Of a stretch of 64,000 nt of DNA, positions 34,519 to 44,620 are shown in pieces. The notes beneath the pieces were generated by a model, which was not told where the DNA came from, ran no database searches, and was given only the letters and a program-made list of their open reading frames with translations. The stretch is taken from the NCBI GenBank assembly GCA_937921935.1, contig CAKZWQ010000028.1, positions 1-64,000 on the forward strand. Direction: 5' to 3'. The stretch is from an uncultured Gammaproteobacteria bacterium (lineage in GTDB: Bacteria; Pseudomonadota; Gammaproteobacteria; Steroidobacterales; GCA-2729495). The stretch's first letter is position 1; every line of letters starts with the position of its first letter. Both the position numbers and the translations under genes were made by a program.

Positions 34519-36700
34519 GGCGCCGCCTGCCTGAACCCCGCCGCGCGCGGCGCGGCTTAGCTGGCTCATCTTCATCGGCCAGTTCATCGGCCAGGACCAG
34601 GTCCACCTTGGCTTCCTCGACATCGACTCGGGCCACCCTGACCTGCACCGCATCACCCAGGCCGAAACCTTCCCCCGTGCGTTCCCCCGTGAGACGCATA
34701 CCGCCATCGCTTAGATGAAAATAATCATTACCCAGGGCGGTGACGTGGACCAGACCGTCCACATACAAATTGTCCAGGGTCACGAAAATGCCAAAGTGCG
34801 TAACGCCGGTCACCGTCCCAGGCAGCGTCTCGCCGACCCGCTTTTCCAGATAAGCAGCCTTCAGACGCGACTCCACATAGCGGGAAGCCTCTTCCGCCCG
34901 GCGTTCTTTTTCCGAACAGTTTTTTCCCGCCAGTTCCATAGCCGGCTGGTCATAGCCGAACTGACCCGGCTTGGCTTTATCCAGGATATGCCCGATGCCC
35001 CGATGCACCAGCAAATCGGGATAGCGCCGGATGGGCGACGTGAAGTGCGCATAGCTTTGCAGGGCAAGCCCAAAGTGCCCCAGGTTGGCGGGTTGATAGA
35101 GGGCCTGGCTCAGGCTACGCAGGACTGCGATGGCCAGTTGATCGGCATCAGGGCGCTCGGCAATAGCCAGCAAGGCCTTGTTCAGATGGCCCGGATCCTT
35201 GCGCGCCTGCTCGGGCAGCGGGATACCCAAGCCCTGCAGCAGGAGCCGAAGTTCTTCAAATTTCTTTTCACCCGGTCCCTCATGTACACGGTACAAAGTA
35301 GCCAGTCGATGCTTGCGCAGGAACTTTGCCGCTTCCACATTCGCCGCAATCATGCAGACTTCGATAAGTCTGTGCGCATCGTTCCGCGGCCGCGGCTGCA
35401 CGCGCGCTACCTGACCGGCGTCGTTCAGTTCGATCTTCACCTCGGGCAGGTCCAGCTCCAGGGCGCCCCGCTGCCGCCGCGCGGTGCTCAGGGCATCAAA
35501 CACACCATATAAATTCTTGATGGCTGACGCATATGGCTTGATAGCTGCGTTGCCCTGGCCGGTGCGATGGAACTCATCCACTTGTTCATAAGTCAGGCGG
35601 GCAGCCGAGCGCATCAGGCCGCGATAGAAACGTGATCCACTGACCTTACCCTGGGAACTCAACTGCATGTCGCAAACCATGCAAAGACGATCCACCTTCG
35701 GATTCAAAGAGCAAAGGCCGTTACTCAGATCCTCGGGCAACATGGGTACAACCTGGTCCGGAAAATAGACGGAGGTGCCGCGTTGCTGTGCTTCGACATC
35801 CAGCGGCTCCCCCGGTTTGACGTAGTGCGAGACATCCGCGATGGCAACAATCAAACGCCAGCCACCGTGGCTGGGCTCGGCAAATACCGCATCGTCGAAG
35901 TCCCGAGCGTCGGCGCCGTCGATGGTAACCAGGGGCAACTCACGCAGATCCTCACGCCCGCTCTTATCCCTGGCCTGCACCCGGTTGCCCCACTCCGCCG
36001 CCGCCTCGGTGACGCCCTGGGGAAACCGATTGGGCAAGCCGTACTGCTCAATGGCAATGGCGGTCACCATGCCAGGCTCTCCGGGTTCACCGAGGATTTC
36101 GATAACGCGCCCCTGCGCATCGGTCCGCGGCCCCGGATACTCCGTAATCTCGAGCTTGACGATCTGGCCGTCGCGCGCTTTTGCGCGCTGGTGGTCCGGC
36201 ACCAGGAACTGATGAGGAGATCGTCCCGACTCCAGCACGTAACCGATGCCATGGCGACGCTCGTAGCGACCGACGACGACGGACTTACCGCGCTCCAGGA
36301 TCTCAACCAATGCACCAGAGCGTTTACCGCGCTGACCACCCTCGGTAACCCGAACCGCTACCCGGTCTCCGTCGAGCAGACTGCGCATCTCATGGAAGGA
36401 CAGGTAGACATCTTCGCCCTCACCTTCGGGCAGGACAAAGCCGAACCCATCCGGATGCGCTGACACCGTCCCGACGACGACGTCGAGCTTCTCCAGCTGG
36501 CAATATTTACCGCGCCGATTAATCAGCAATTGTCCAGACGCAGCCATGGCCTGCAGGCGCTTGCGCAGCGCTGCGCGCTGCGGGGCGGTCTTCAGGTCCA
36601 CACGCCCGGCATAGTCTTCCAGGCTCAGCGGCACGCCGGCTTCGGCCAGCACCTCCAGCAGGCGTTTGCGGCCGGGTATGGGATGGCGGTAATTAGCCAA
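34511..36700 (-). CDS. rnr: Ribonuclease R
   Basis: A 729-residue 3'-5' exoribonuclease: N-terminal winged helix (about 1-60), two cold-shock domains, RNB catalytic domain with DGADARDFDDAV (261-272; catalytic Asp residues 261, 267, 269, 270), S1 domain (about 615-700), and a basic Arg-rich tail. It degrades structured RNA and takes part in rRNA quality control. The TTG start follows from the conserved beginning RHPIPGRKRLLEVLAEAG. The E. coli orthologue also precedes rlmB. Confidence 0.98.
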   Translation of the reverse strand: MANYRHPIPGRKRLLEVLAEAGVPLSLEDYAGRVDLKTAPQRAALRKRLQAMAASGQLLINRRGKYCQLEKLDVVVGTVSAHPDGFGFVLPEGEGEDVYLSFHEMRSLLDGDRVAVRVTEGGQRGKRSGALVEILERGKSVVVGRYERRHGIGYVLESGRSPHQFLVPDHQRAKARDGQIVKLEITEYPGPRTDAQGRVIEILGEPGEPGMVTAIAIEQYGLPNRFPQGVTEAAAEWGNRVQARDKSGREDLRELPLVTIDGADARDFDDAVFAEPSHGGWRLIVAIADVSHYVKPGEPLDVEAQQRGTSVYFPDQVVPMLPEDLSNGLCSLNPKVDRLCMVCDMQLSSQGKVSGSRFYRGLMRSAARLTYEQVDEFHRTGQGNAAIKPYASAIKNLYGVFDALSTARRQRGALELDLPEVKIELNDAGQVARVQPRPRNDAHRLIEVCMIAANVEAAKFLRKHRLATLYRVHEGPGEKKFEELRLLLQGLGIPLPEQARKDPGHLNKALLAIAERPDADQLAIAVLRSLSQALYQPANLGHFGLALQSYAHFTSPIRRYPDLLVHRGIGHILDKAKPGQFGYDQPAMELAGKNCSEKERRAEEASRYVESRLKAAYLEKRVGETLPGTVTGVTHFGIFVTLDNLYVDGLVHVTALGNDYFHLSDGGMRLTGERTGEGFGLGDAVQVRVARVDVEEAKVDLVLADELADEDEPAKPRRARRGSGRRRRG

Positions 36701-36857
36701 TCACCCGACCCGGCGATTGCCGCAGGGGCCCAGGGGCCGATGCAGCGGTGAACAAACTCTTCTCATTACATTCATGGCACCGATCCTGACGGTCTACCCA
36801 TTCATGTTAGGAGAATCACGCAGGCAAGGTAAGTGCTTGAATAAACGGCCGCTCAGA

Positions 36858-36886
36858 TTGACAACCCCCAGGTCGGCCAGTACAGT
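36858..36886 (+). promoter_or_regulatory. Sigma-70 promoter of tRNA-Leu
   Basis: A perfect -35 TTGACA (36858-36863) and a -10 TACAGT (36881-36886) with an optimal 17-nt spacer. The predicted start of transcription is near 36893, about 18 nt before the tRNA. This is the strongest promoter match in the window. Confidence 0.85.
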
Positions 36887-36910
36887 GCCGCGTCTTTCCG
36901 GACGGCCTGA

Positions 36911-36997
<87 letters not shown>

Positions 36998-37003
36998 ATC
37001 ATC

Positions 37004-37022
37004 CGGCTCCCATCGGGAGCCG
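37004..37022 (+). terminator. Hairpin after tRNA-Leu
   Basis: An 8-bp GC-rich stem (CGGCTCCC/GGGAGCCG) with a 3-nt loop starts 7 nt after the CCA of tRNA-Leu. There is no following run of T, so termination may be weak or the hairpin may guide 3' processing. Confidence 0.55.
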
Positions 37023-37107
37023 CACGATTCCCGCCCACGAAAAGCCGCCCTCCAGTGGCAAGCAACTCGCTCACCCGTATTGATTCATCGAAAGACGCGG
37101 TCCGGGG

Positions 37108-37158
37108 GGTTCAAGTCCTCTCCTGGGCACCAACTATCCGACTCCCCTTCGGGAGCCG
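37108..37158 (+). repeat. Duplicated tRNA-Leu 3' end plus hairpin, copy 2
   Basis: The 25 nt from 37108 to 37132 equal the last 25 nt of tRNA-Leu including CCA, and a similar but imperfect hairpin follows (37139-37158). The 5' part of a tRNA is missing, although AGACGCG at 37093-37099 matches the D-arm of the intact gene, which hints at a second tRNA-Leu with an internal deletion. An att-like duplication left by an excised or decayed element is the alternative. Confidence 0.8.
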
Positions 37159-37349
37159 CTGATCCCGGATTTCTCGTCCCTGCCCCATCCCGGAACTCGG
37201 GACTTCGGTTTATCCGGTGCGATGCTGTATCTCGCCTAAGTCAGTCTGATTGGAGACTGATTGACCCATAGTATGAGTGGTGCCGGCCATTCCAGATGCC
37301 TAAGATAGCCGCCAAGGCATTCAGACGCGGATTACTTCGAGGAGTTTAA

Positions 37350-38360
37350 ATGGCCAATCGTCGCAAAATTATCCTGGGTTCAGCCGGGCTGCTGGCCATC
37401 GGATTCGGGGCCTCTCGTCTGCTGCGTGAAGACCCGCCCATCCTGCGCCCCGCTGGCGTTCCCCTGAGCCCCTTTCCGGCCGAGGCCACAGCCGAACTCG
37501 TCACCGAGGGCCTGGATCTGACGGGCAAGACGGCCCTGGTGACCGGTGCCAATTCCGGACTTGGACTTGAGACCATGCGCGTGCTGGCAATGCGCGGGGC
37601 CACGGTGATAGGCACAGGGCGGACACTGGACAAGGCCAGCAAAGCCTGTGCCAGCATCGATGGCAACACGGTACCGGTGGCGCTGGAACTGACCGATTTT
37701 GATTCAGTAACGGCCTGCGCGGAAAGCGTGCGGGCGCTGAACAAGCCTATCGACATGCTGGTGCTGAACGCCGGCGTCATGGCTCTGCCAGAACTCGAGC
37801 AGGTAAACGGACTGGAGAAACAGTTCGTCACTAATCATCTGGGCCACTTTTTGCTGAGCAATCTGCTGCTGGACCAGGTGGTGGCAGCGCCGGCGGGCCG
37901 GGTCGTGGTGGTGTCCAGCAGCGCACTGAAATGGGCTGATGAGACGGCCATAGAGTGGGACAACCTGAGCGGCGAACGTGATTACAGTGCGAATCGCGCT
38001 TACGGACAGTCCAAGCTGGCGAACGCGCTGTTTTCCCTGGAGTTGTCCAGACGTCTGGCCGAAACCAATGCCACCTCAAATTCCATGAATCCGGGCCCGG
38101 TCATGACTAACCTGCAGCGTCACGCACCTGGCTGGGCCGTGAAGCTCGGTGACTGGCTCGGACCGGCGTTCATGAAGACACCGGCAGAAGGCGCATCAAC
38201 CATCTGTTACCTGGCGGCGAATCCCCTGATGGAGGGAGTCAGCGGTCATTACTTTATTGACTGCAACCCGGTCAGCCTGGGCGGCAATAGTGAAAACTCG
38301 GAGATGGCGGCACGCCTGTGGCAGGTATCCAGCGAATTGACCAGCGAGTATCTTGCCTAG
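37350..38360 (+). CDS. Membrane-anchored short-chain dehydrogenase (SDR)
   Basis: A 336-residue oxidoreductase. The Rossmann core starts near residue 58 with the NAD(P) motif TGANSGLG (65-72), then NAG in LVLNAGVMAL, a catalytic Ser in VVVSSSALKW and the YGQSK active site. This is closest in pattern to retinol-dehydrogenase-like classical SDRs. Unusually it has a 50-residue N-terminal extension, MANRRKIILGSAGLLAIGFGA, that looks like a membrane anchor or weak Tat-type signal, so the enzyme may sit at the inner membrane. AGGAG lies 8 nt before the ATG. Substrate unknown. The stop overlaps the convergent DUF6279 gene through CTAG. Confidence 0.85.
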   Translation: MANRRKIILGSAGLLAIGFGASRLLREDPPILRPAGVPLSPFPAEATAELVTEGLDLTGKTALVTGANSGLGLETMRVLAMRGATVIGTGRTLDKASKACASIDGNTVPVALELTDFDSVTACAESVRALNKPIDMLVLNAGVMALPELEQVNGLEKQFVTNHLGHFLLSNLLLDQVVAAPAGRVVVVSSSALKWADETAIEWDNLSGERDYSANRAYGQSKLANALFSLELSRRLAETNATSNSMNPGPVMTNLQRHAPGWAVKLGDWLGPAFMKTPAEGASTICYLAANPLMEGVSGHYFIDCNPVSLGGNSENSEMAARLWQVSSELTSEYLA

Positions 38361-39277
38361 GGCCTGGCCTGCTGAGCACCCAGAGCATCAAAATCATCGG
38401 CAAATCCGTTGATGCGGCGCGTGAAACGAGCCATCTGTTTGTCGTCCAGCGAGGCAATAACGTCGGTCATCATGTTCAGTACGATGAGCTGGTTTGCCTC
38501 AACCTGCTCGCGATACTCGGCCGAATCCATGTAATTGGGATCCAGACTGATCGCTAGCAGCCTGGCCTGAAATTCCTCGCTCGCAGGCCGCTCCAGCAAC
38601 AGCGTGCGAAAGTCCTGCTGCCAGGACCGACGACCCGCGAGCCATTCCTCTGAATTGTCATGCATGCCGGAAACAGCATTGACAACAAGCATCCGCTGAT
38701 CGGCATTCAGACGGCCCGTAAAACGCTGGAAATTTTTGATGCTGGCCTTCTCCCGGCGAGCCAGTCGCTCCTCTGACGTGGTACCTGAATATTCTTCCGC
38801 CAGTTCCTCGTTTTCTTCCATCAGTTTGTCGATGAGATATTCCACCTGCTCGTCACTCAGGGATGACAGAAAACTCACTACGTCAGGCATGATCTGCCGC
38901 AGGAAAGCGTCGTAAAGTTCGATGACCTGCAGGAATATGGCACCCAGGCGCTCACCGCTAAGCTGCCTGGACTCAGCATCTGCAGCGATAGCTCGCAACA
39001 ACTCGGCATAGACGGGGAGCTGCTCCGTGCGCAGCCACTCCAGGGAATTGCCGACCGTCTGCCGCAGCATCTTTTCCTGCTCTTCCTCGAGGGAGAAATA
39101 GCTGTTCAGACGCCAGGTAATAACCCAGTCGAGTTGATTGAAGACAAAGCGGGTACTGATGCACCCGCCAAGGACTAGCGCCAGCAGCAGCAAGCCGGCC
39201 AGGCGACCGACTCGAGCCGGCCCTGCCCCCGAGCGTGGCGCAACGCACGACAGTTTCCGGGCAGCGGCCATGGCCAT
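38357..39277 (-). CDS. DUF6279-like lipoprotein
   Basis: A 306-residue lipoprotein (lipobox LGGC, Cys39) rich in helices and acidic residues. The sequence after the lipid site, STRFVFNQLDWVITWRLNSYFSLEEEQ, and the central EEYSGTTSEERLARREKASIKNFQRF segment are characteristic of the DUF6279 family seen in gammaproteobacteria. Function is unknown. It lies between purA (upstream gene on the same strand, ending 12 nt away in the purA coding direction) and the convergent SDR gene; in E. coli nsrR occupies the space between purA and rnr. Confidence 0.82.
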   Translation of the reverse strand: MAMAAARKLSCVAPRSGAGPARVGRLAGLLLLALVLGGCISTRFVFNQLDWVITWRLNSYFSLEEEQEKMLRQTVGNSLEWLRTEQLPVYAELLRAIAADAESRQLSGERLGAIFLQVIELYDAFLRQIMPDVVSFLSSLSDEQVEYLIDKLMEENEELAEEYSGTTSEERLARREKASIKNFQRFTGRLNADQRMLVVNAVSGMHDNSEEWLAGRRSWQQDFRTLLLERPASEEFQARLLAISLDPNYMDSAEYREQVEANQLIVLNMMTDVIASLDDKQMARFTRRINGFADDFDALGAQQARP

Positions 39278-39288
39278 GCAGACTTACC

Positions 39289-40611
<1,323 letters not shown>

Positions 40612-40803
40612 TCAGCCGCGCACCAGCCAGACCAGCAGCAGCCCCGAAGCCACAGCAATCAGCCCCAGGAAGCGCAACTGGCCGTTACGCAATCGCGAAA
40701 TCAACACCAAACCCTGACGCCAGGCCATGGGATTGGCGAATGGCAGCAAGCCCTCCAGGATCAGGTAGATCCCCAATGCCGCCAGCAGATCATTCCAGTT
40801 CAT
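40612..40803 (-). CDS. yjeT: DUF2065 small membrane protein (YjeT-like)
   Basis: A 63-residue protein with two hydrophobic helices (about 5-23 and 44-61) separated by a basic loop with MAWRQG. The motif LILEGLLPFANP is typical of DUF2065. The same small gene lies between hflC and purA in E. coli (yjeT). Function is unknown. It is 27 nt upstream of the purA GTG. Confidence 0.92.
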   Translation of the reverse strand: MNWNDLLAALGIYLILEGLLPFANPMAWRQGLVLISRLRNGQLRFLGLIAVASGLLLVWLVRG

Positions 40804-40868
40804 CGTGCAAAAGCCCCGACCGGCACGGCAACATTACTCAGCTTTGCCGGCCAGCTAGCGTCTGGCGA

Positions 40869-41738
40869 TCAACGCCCCGGTCTGGACTGATTGAAGTACT
40901 GAAGGAACTCACTGTCAGCATCCAGCACCAGCACATCATTCCCCTGACCCAGGGAACGCTGGTAAGCCTGAATACTGCGATAGAAGCTGAAAAACTCGGG
41001 ATTCTGCTCGAAGGCCTGAGCATAGATCTGTGCCGCTTCGGCATCGCCTGCACCCCGGATTTTTTCAGCATCACGATAGGCTTCAGCAATAATGACCGTA
41101 CGCTGGCGATCGGCATCTGCCCTGATCAACTCCGCGTTCTCCGCACCTTCGGCGCGTAATTCTGCCGCGGTCCGCGCCCGTTCCTGGCGCATCCGATTAA
41201 AGACCGACTCACTGACTTCCTCGGAAAACTCGATTCGCTTGACGCGAACATCGACGACATCGATACCGAATCGCTCGGCCTCACCCTGCGCTGCGCGCAG
41301 CATGCCGTCCATTAACTCGCGGCGCTCAGCAGATACCACCTCAGGCACCGTGCGCTTGGCAAACTCTGCGCGGATTCCGTCCTTGACGATTTCCAGCATG
41401 CGCTGCGCAGCAATAATTTCATCACCGCCGGTCGCCCGGTAGTAGGCAGCAACATCCTCGATACGCCATTTCACGAAGAAATCGACGATCAGATTCTTTT
41501 TCTCAAAGGTCAGGAATAATTCCTGCGGATTGGTAATGGTAAGCATGCGTCGCGGGTAAAAGGTGACCGTATTGACGATGGGGATTTTAAAATGCAGTCC
41601 GGACTCTATGTCGGAGTCAACGATCTCGCCGAAACGAAGCTTCAACGCATGCTCGCGTTCGTCCACCATAAACAAGGCTGAGGTTGCCAGAAAGAATCCC
41701 AGCAACAACAACACTATAAGACCTCTGTTAATAGCCAT
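40869..41738 (-). CDS. hflC: FtsH regulator HflC
   Basis: A 289-residue SPFH-domain protein with one N-terminal membrane anchor (about 6-24) and a periplasmic SPFH/band 7 domain starting FMVDEREHALKLRFGE. With HflK it forms a cage around FtsH protease hexamers and limits their access to membrane substrates. Family elements include the R(V)KRIEFSEEVSESVFNRM helix and AQIYAQAFEQNPEF. Its ATG shares a base with the hflK stop (TGATG). Confidence 0.97.
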   Translation of the reverse strand: MAINRGLIVLLLLGFFLATSALFMVDEREHALKLRFGEIVDSDIESGLHFKIPIVNTVTFYPRRMLTITNPQELFLTFEKKNLIVDFFVKWRIEDVAAYYRATGGDEIIAAQRMLEIVKDGIRAEFAKRTVPEVVSAERRELMDGMLRAAQGEAERFGIDVVDVRVKRIEFSEEVSESVFNRMRQERARTAAELRAEGAENAELIRADADRQRTVIIAEAYRDAEKIRGAGDAEAAQIYAQAFEQNPEFFSFYRSIQAYQRSLGQGNDVLVLDADSEFLQYFNQSRPGR

Positions 41739-42889
41739 CAGCGGGCTCCCCGCACGCGCATGGAATCGCGTGGCGTCAATCTTGAGGAAGTGGTGACATC
41801 GGAACCGGCACCACCGCCCATGCGGCCGCTAGCCGACCCGGCAGGCGTTGTGCCGCCGCGTCCCTGCTGCATCAGTTTATCCATCGGCAGGTAAAGCAGA
41901 TTGCCGCTGCCCTTGGCATCCAGAAGAACCTTATTCGAGCGCGCGTAAACATCCTCAAGGGCTTCAATATACAAGCGCTCGCGCGTCACCTCGGGTGCCT
42001 TTTCATACTCGGCCAGCAACTTTTCAAAGCGGGCACTTTCACCCTGTGCGTCCGCGACAACCCGGGCTTTATAGCCTTCGGAATCCAGCATCCGCCTGGA
42101 AGCCTCACCGCGGGCTTTTGGCAAGATGTCATTGGAGTAGGTCTGGGCTTCGAAGGTCAGGCGTTCCTTGTCCTCACGCGCTTTGATCGCGTCCTGCACG
42201 GCAGCTTCCACCTGGCTGGGAAAGTTGACGTTTTGCAGATTGACCTTGGTCACGATCATGCCGGTGGAATACTCATCCAGCGCTTCCTGGATGACATCCT
42301 GGGTACGCAGAGCAATCTCGGCGCGACCGTCCAGCAGGACGAAGTCGATAGGACTCTTGCCGATAACCTCACGAATCGCGCTCTCGCTGACATCGCTGAG
42401 CGTCGCCTCCGGGTCGCGTACCTCGAACAGATACTTAACCGGATCAGGCCGCTGGTACTGAACCACCAGATCGACAACAACGATGTTCTCATCGGCCGTC
42501 AGCATCCGGGTTTCCTGCCGGAAGGTCGAAATCTCCGCGACATTGATTCGCTCAACCTGCTCAACGGGCCAGGGAATATGCCAGCGCAGACCCGGCATGG
42601 TCGTGGCCACGTAGGCTCCGAAGCGCAGGACAATGCCGCGCTCAGCCTCATTAACCCGGTAGACACCCGTCGCCGCCCAACCCAGCAAGATCAGCACTAA
42701 CAGCAGGGTAATCATCGAACGGCTCGCGCCATCACCGCCACCTTGTCCGTCCCCACCACCTTTGCCGCCGAACAGCGCACTCAGCTTGCGTTGCCAGTCG
42801 CGGACGATTTTATCCAGATCCGGCGGACCCTGATTACCCTTGCCACGGTCCCAGGGGTTCTGGCCGTTACCTGACTCATTCCAAGCCAT
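41738..42889 (-). CDS. hflK: FtsH regulator HflK
   Basis: A 383-residue SPFH protein, partner of HflC. Cytoplasmic N-terminus is Gly-rich with GKGNQGPPDLD and KLSALFGGKGGG, followed by a membrane helix (about 58-78), the SPFH domain from VNEAERGIVLRFG, and a C-terminal helix and Gly/Ser-rich tail. It belongs to the hfq-hflX-hflK-hflC operon. AAG-rich sites precede the ATG, 17 nt after hflX. Confidence 0.97.
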   Translation of the reverse strand: MAWNESGNGQNPWDRGKGNQGPPDLDKIVRDWQRKLSALFGGKGGGDGQGGGDGASRSMITLLLVLILLGWAATGVYRVNEAERGIVLRFGAYVATTMPGLRWHIPWPVEQVERINVAEISTFRQETRMLTADENIVVVDLVVQYQRPDPVKYLFEVRDPEATLSDVSESAIREVIGKSPIDFVLLDGRAEIALRTQDVIQEALDEYSTGMIVTKVNLQNVNFPSQVEAAVQDAIKAREDKERLTFEAQTYSNDILPKARGEASRRMLDSEGYKARVVADAQGESARFEKLLAEYEKAPEVTRERLYIEALEDVYARSNKVLLDAKGSGNLLYLPMDKLMQQGRGGTTPAGSASGRMGGGAGSDVTTSSRLTPRDSMRVRGAR

Positions 42890-42906
42890 ATCTGTCTATT
42901 TCAACC

Positions 42907-44211
42907 TCAATTTAAAACTGCCGCGCCCGCCGAACCATCAAGGTCCGCCAGCTGCAAATCTTCTCGTCGCCGCAACTCTTCATAACCCTGGCGATCGAGC
43001 TCAATATCCATTTCCCAGCCACCTTCACCCAGCTCCCGCTCAGCCAGCACCTCACCGGCTGAGTAGATCAGCGCTCGAAGTCGTGCCTGGGTCACACCCA
43101 GACGAACCGTGCCGCGCACGACCTCCTGATGCAGGTATTCGCTGATAACGCCCAAGAGGGATTCGACGCCCTCCCCGGTTGTGGCTGATAGCCAGACACG
43201 GCTGGGCATCCCCGTCTCGGCGCGGTCCACCCGTGATTCCGCGCCAAGTATATCAATCTTGTTATACACCTGAACCACAGGCAGGTGATCGGCGCCGATC
43301 TGCCGCAGGACGGCCTCCACGGCGCCTATCCGCTCATCCCGCTCGGGATCGGTCGCATCGACCACATGCAGTAGCAAGCGCGCACCGCGGCTCTCTTCCA
43401 GGGTGGAATGGAAGGCTGCCACCAGCTCATGGGGCAGATCGCGCACAAAACCGACCGTATCGGCAAGCACAATGGGCGAACCATCGCTCAGCTGGATACG
43501 CCGCAAGGTCGGATCCAGGGTGACAAATAGCTGATCAGCAGCCGGCACCTTGGCCTGGGTCAGCCGATTAAACAGGGTCGACTTGCCCGCATTGGTGTAA
43601 CCGACCAGGGAAATCGTCGGCACGTCACGTTTGCGGCGCCGCTGCCGGGACAGTTCGCGCCGTTTGGCCAGCCGCTCCAGGCGCGCGGCCAGTTGCTTGA
43701 TGCGATTGCCCAGCAGACGACGGTCGGTTTCCAGCTGAGTCTCACCCGGCCCCCGCAGACCGATGCCGCCTTTTTGTCGTTCCAGGTGAGTCCAGCCACG
43801 CACGAGGCGGGTCGACAGGTGTCTTAGCTGAGCAAGCTCAACCTGCAATTTGCCCTCGAAGGTGCGGGCTCGCAGGGCAAAAATATCCAGAATCAGGCCA
43901 GTCCGATCCACAACCCGGACGCACAGTTCCTGCTCAAGGTTGCGTTCCTGGGCTGGGGCCAGCTCATGATCGATCAGCAGCAGTGAGGCGTCTTCAGCTT
44001 CGAGCAAGGCTTTCACCTCGGCAAGCTTGCCCTTGCCCATCAGGGTGCGTGGATTAGCTGCCCGCAGACGCGCTACCAGCGTACCAACGATTTCGGCGCC
44101 GGCGGCATCGGCCAGGGCACGAAATTCGCCTTGCTGATCGGCATCGGGCGCAGCACCGATACCCACACTAAGGACAACGGCCCGCTCACCTCGCTGCGGC
44201 CGTTCAAACAT
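42907..44211 (-). CDS. hflX: Ribosome-associated GTPase HflX
   Basis: A 434-residue GTPase that splits stalled 70S ribosomes after heat shock. The N-terminal domain contains LVARLRAANPRTLMGKGKLAE, the middle coiled region has GPGETQLETDRRLLGNRIKQL, and the G domain shows GYTNAGKSTLFN (G1), DTVGFVRDLP (G3) and NKID (G4). The E. coli orthologue is in the same position between hfq and hflK. Confidence 0.97.
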   Translation of the reverse strand: MFERPQRGERAVVLSVGIGAAPDADQQGEFRALADAAGAEIVGTLVARLRAANPRTLMGKGKLAEVKALLEAEDASLLLIDHELAPAQERNLEQELCVRVVDRTGLILDIFALRARTFEGKLQVELAQLRHLSTRLVRGWTHLERQKGGIGLRGPGETQLETDRRLLGNRIKQLAARLERLAKRRELSRQRRRKRDVPTISLVGYTNAGKSTLFNRLTQAKVPAADQLFVTLDPTLRRIQLSDGSPIVLADTVGFVRDLPHELVAAFHSTLEESRGARLLLHVVDATDPERDERIGAVEAVLRQIGADHLPVVQVYNKIDILGAESRVDRAETGMPSRVWLSATTGEGVESLLGVISEYLHQEVVRGTVRLGVTQARLRALIYSAGEVLAERELGEGGWEMDIELDRQGYEELRRREDLQLADLDGSAGAAVLN

Positions 44212-44282
44212 GGCTATCTCTGTCAGGCAGCTGCCAAAGACTTAGCCCGTTGTTTCGGGCGAATGACAGATGCTGCAAGCGG

Positions 44283-44522
44283 TTATCCGTCCTCGTTCTC
44301 TTCCGCGCCCGGCAACTGCATATTCCGCGCCGGCACCACTGTTGAGATCGCGTGCTTGTAAACCATCTGGTTGACGCTGTTCTTCAGCAACACGACGAAC
44401 TGATCAAAAGAATCAACCGTACCCTGGAGCTTGATCCCATTCACCAGATAAATTGACACTGGCACCTTCTCCTTGCGCAGCAGATTCAGAAAGGGATCTT
44501 GCAGGCTTTGACCCTTGGACAT
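44283..44522 (-). CDS. hfq: RNA chaperone Hfq
   Basis: A 79-residue Sm-like hexamer subunit that pairs small RNAs with mRNAs. Sm1 and Sm2 motifs are complete: [22 protein letters not shown] and the proximal-face YKHAIST. The C-terminal tail is only about 12 residues and acidic (PGAEENEDG), much shorter than the 30-odd residues in E. coli. The miaA-hfq-hflX order is conserved. Confidence 0.98.
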   Translation of the reverse strand: MSKGQSLQDPFLNLLRKEKVPVSIYLVNGIKLQGTVDSFDQFVVLLKNSVNQMVYKHAISTVVPARNMQLPGAEENEDG

Positions 44523-44620
44523 TTTCGACGACTCCCGGGGAATTATTGTTCGTTATTTTTCTTGTAATGGAAGGCGGCCAGCCGCCCCCTTTGCGGCTCG
44601 CACACAACGGTTTGCGAAGT

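Larger units (their letters stand above)
36998..37349. other. Intergenic region tRNA-Leu / SDR gene
   Basis: About 350 bp without a credible ORF. It contains the hairpin after tRNA-Leu, an 85-bp spacer without recognised features, the second copy of the tRNA 3' end with its hairpin (37108-37158), and then unremarkable sequence up to the AGGAG of the SDR gene. No integrase or IS end is visible. Confidence 0.7.

Noticed and set aside
33709-34560. A 283-codon frame antisense to rlmB
   Set aside because: Shadow of rlmB, which has a conserved knot domain and correct length.
37108-37132. A second complete tRNA-Leu gene
   Set aside because: Only the 3' 25 nt are present; the acceptor 5' strand, anticodon arm and variable arm are missing, so it cannot fold as a tRNA.
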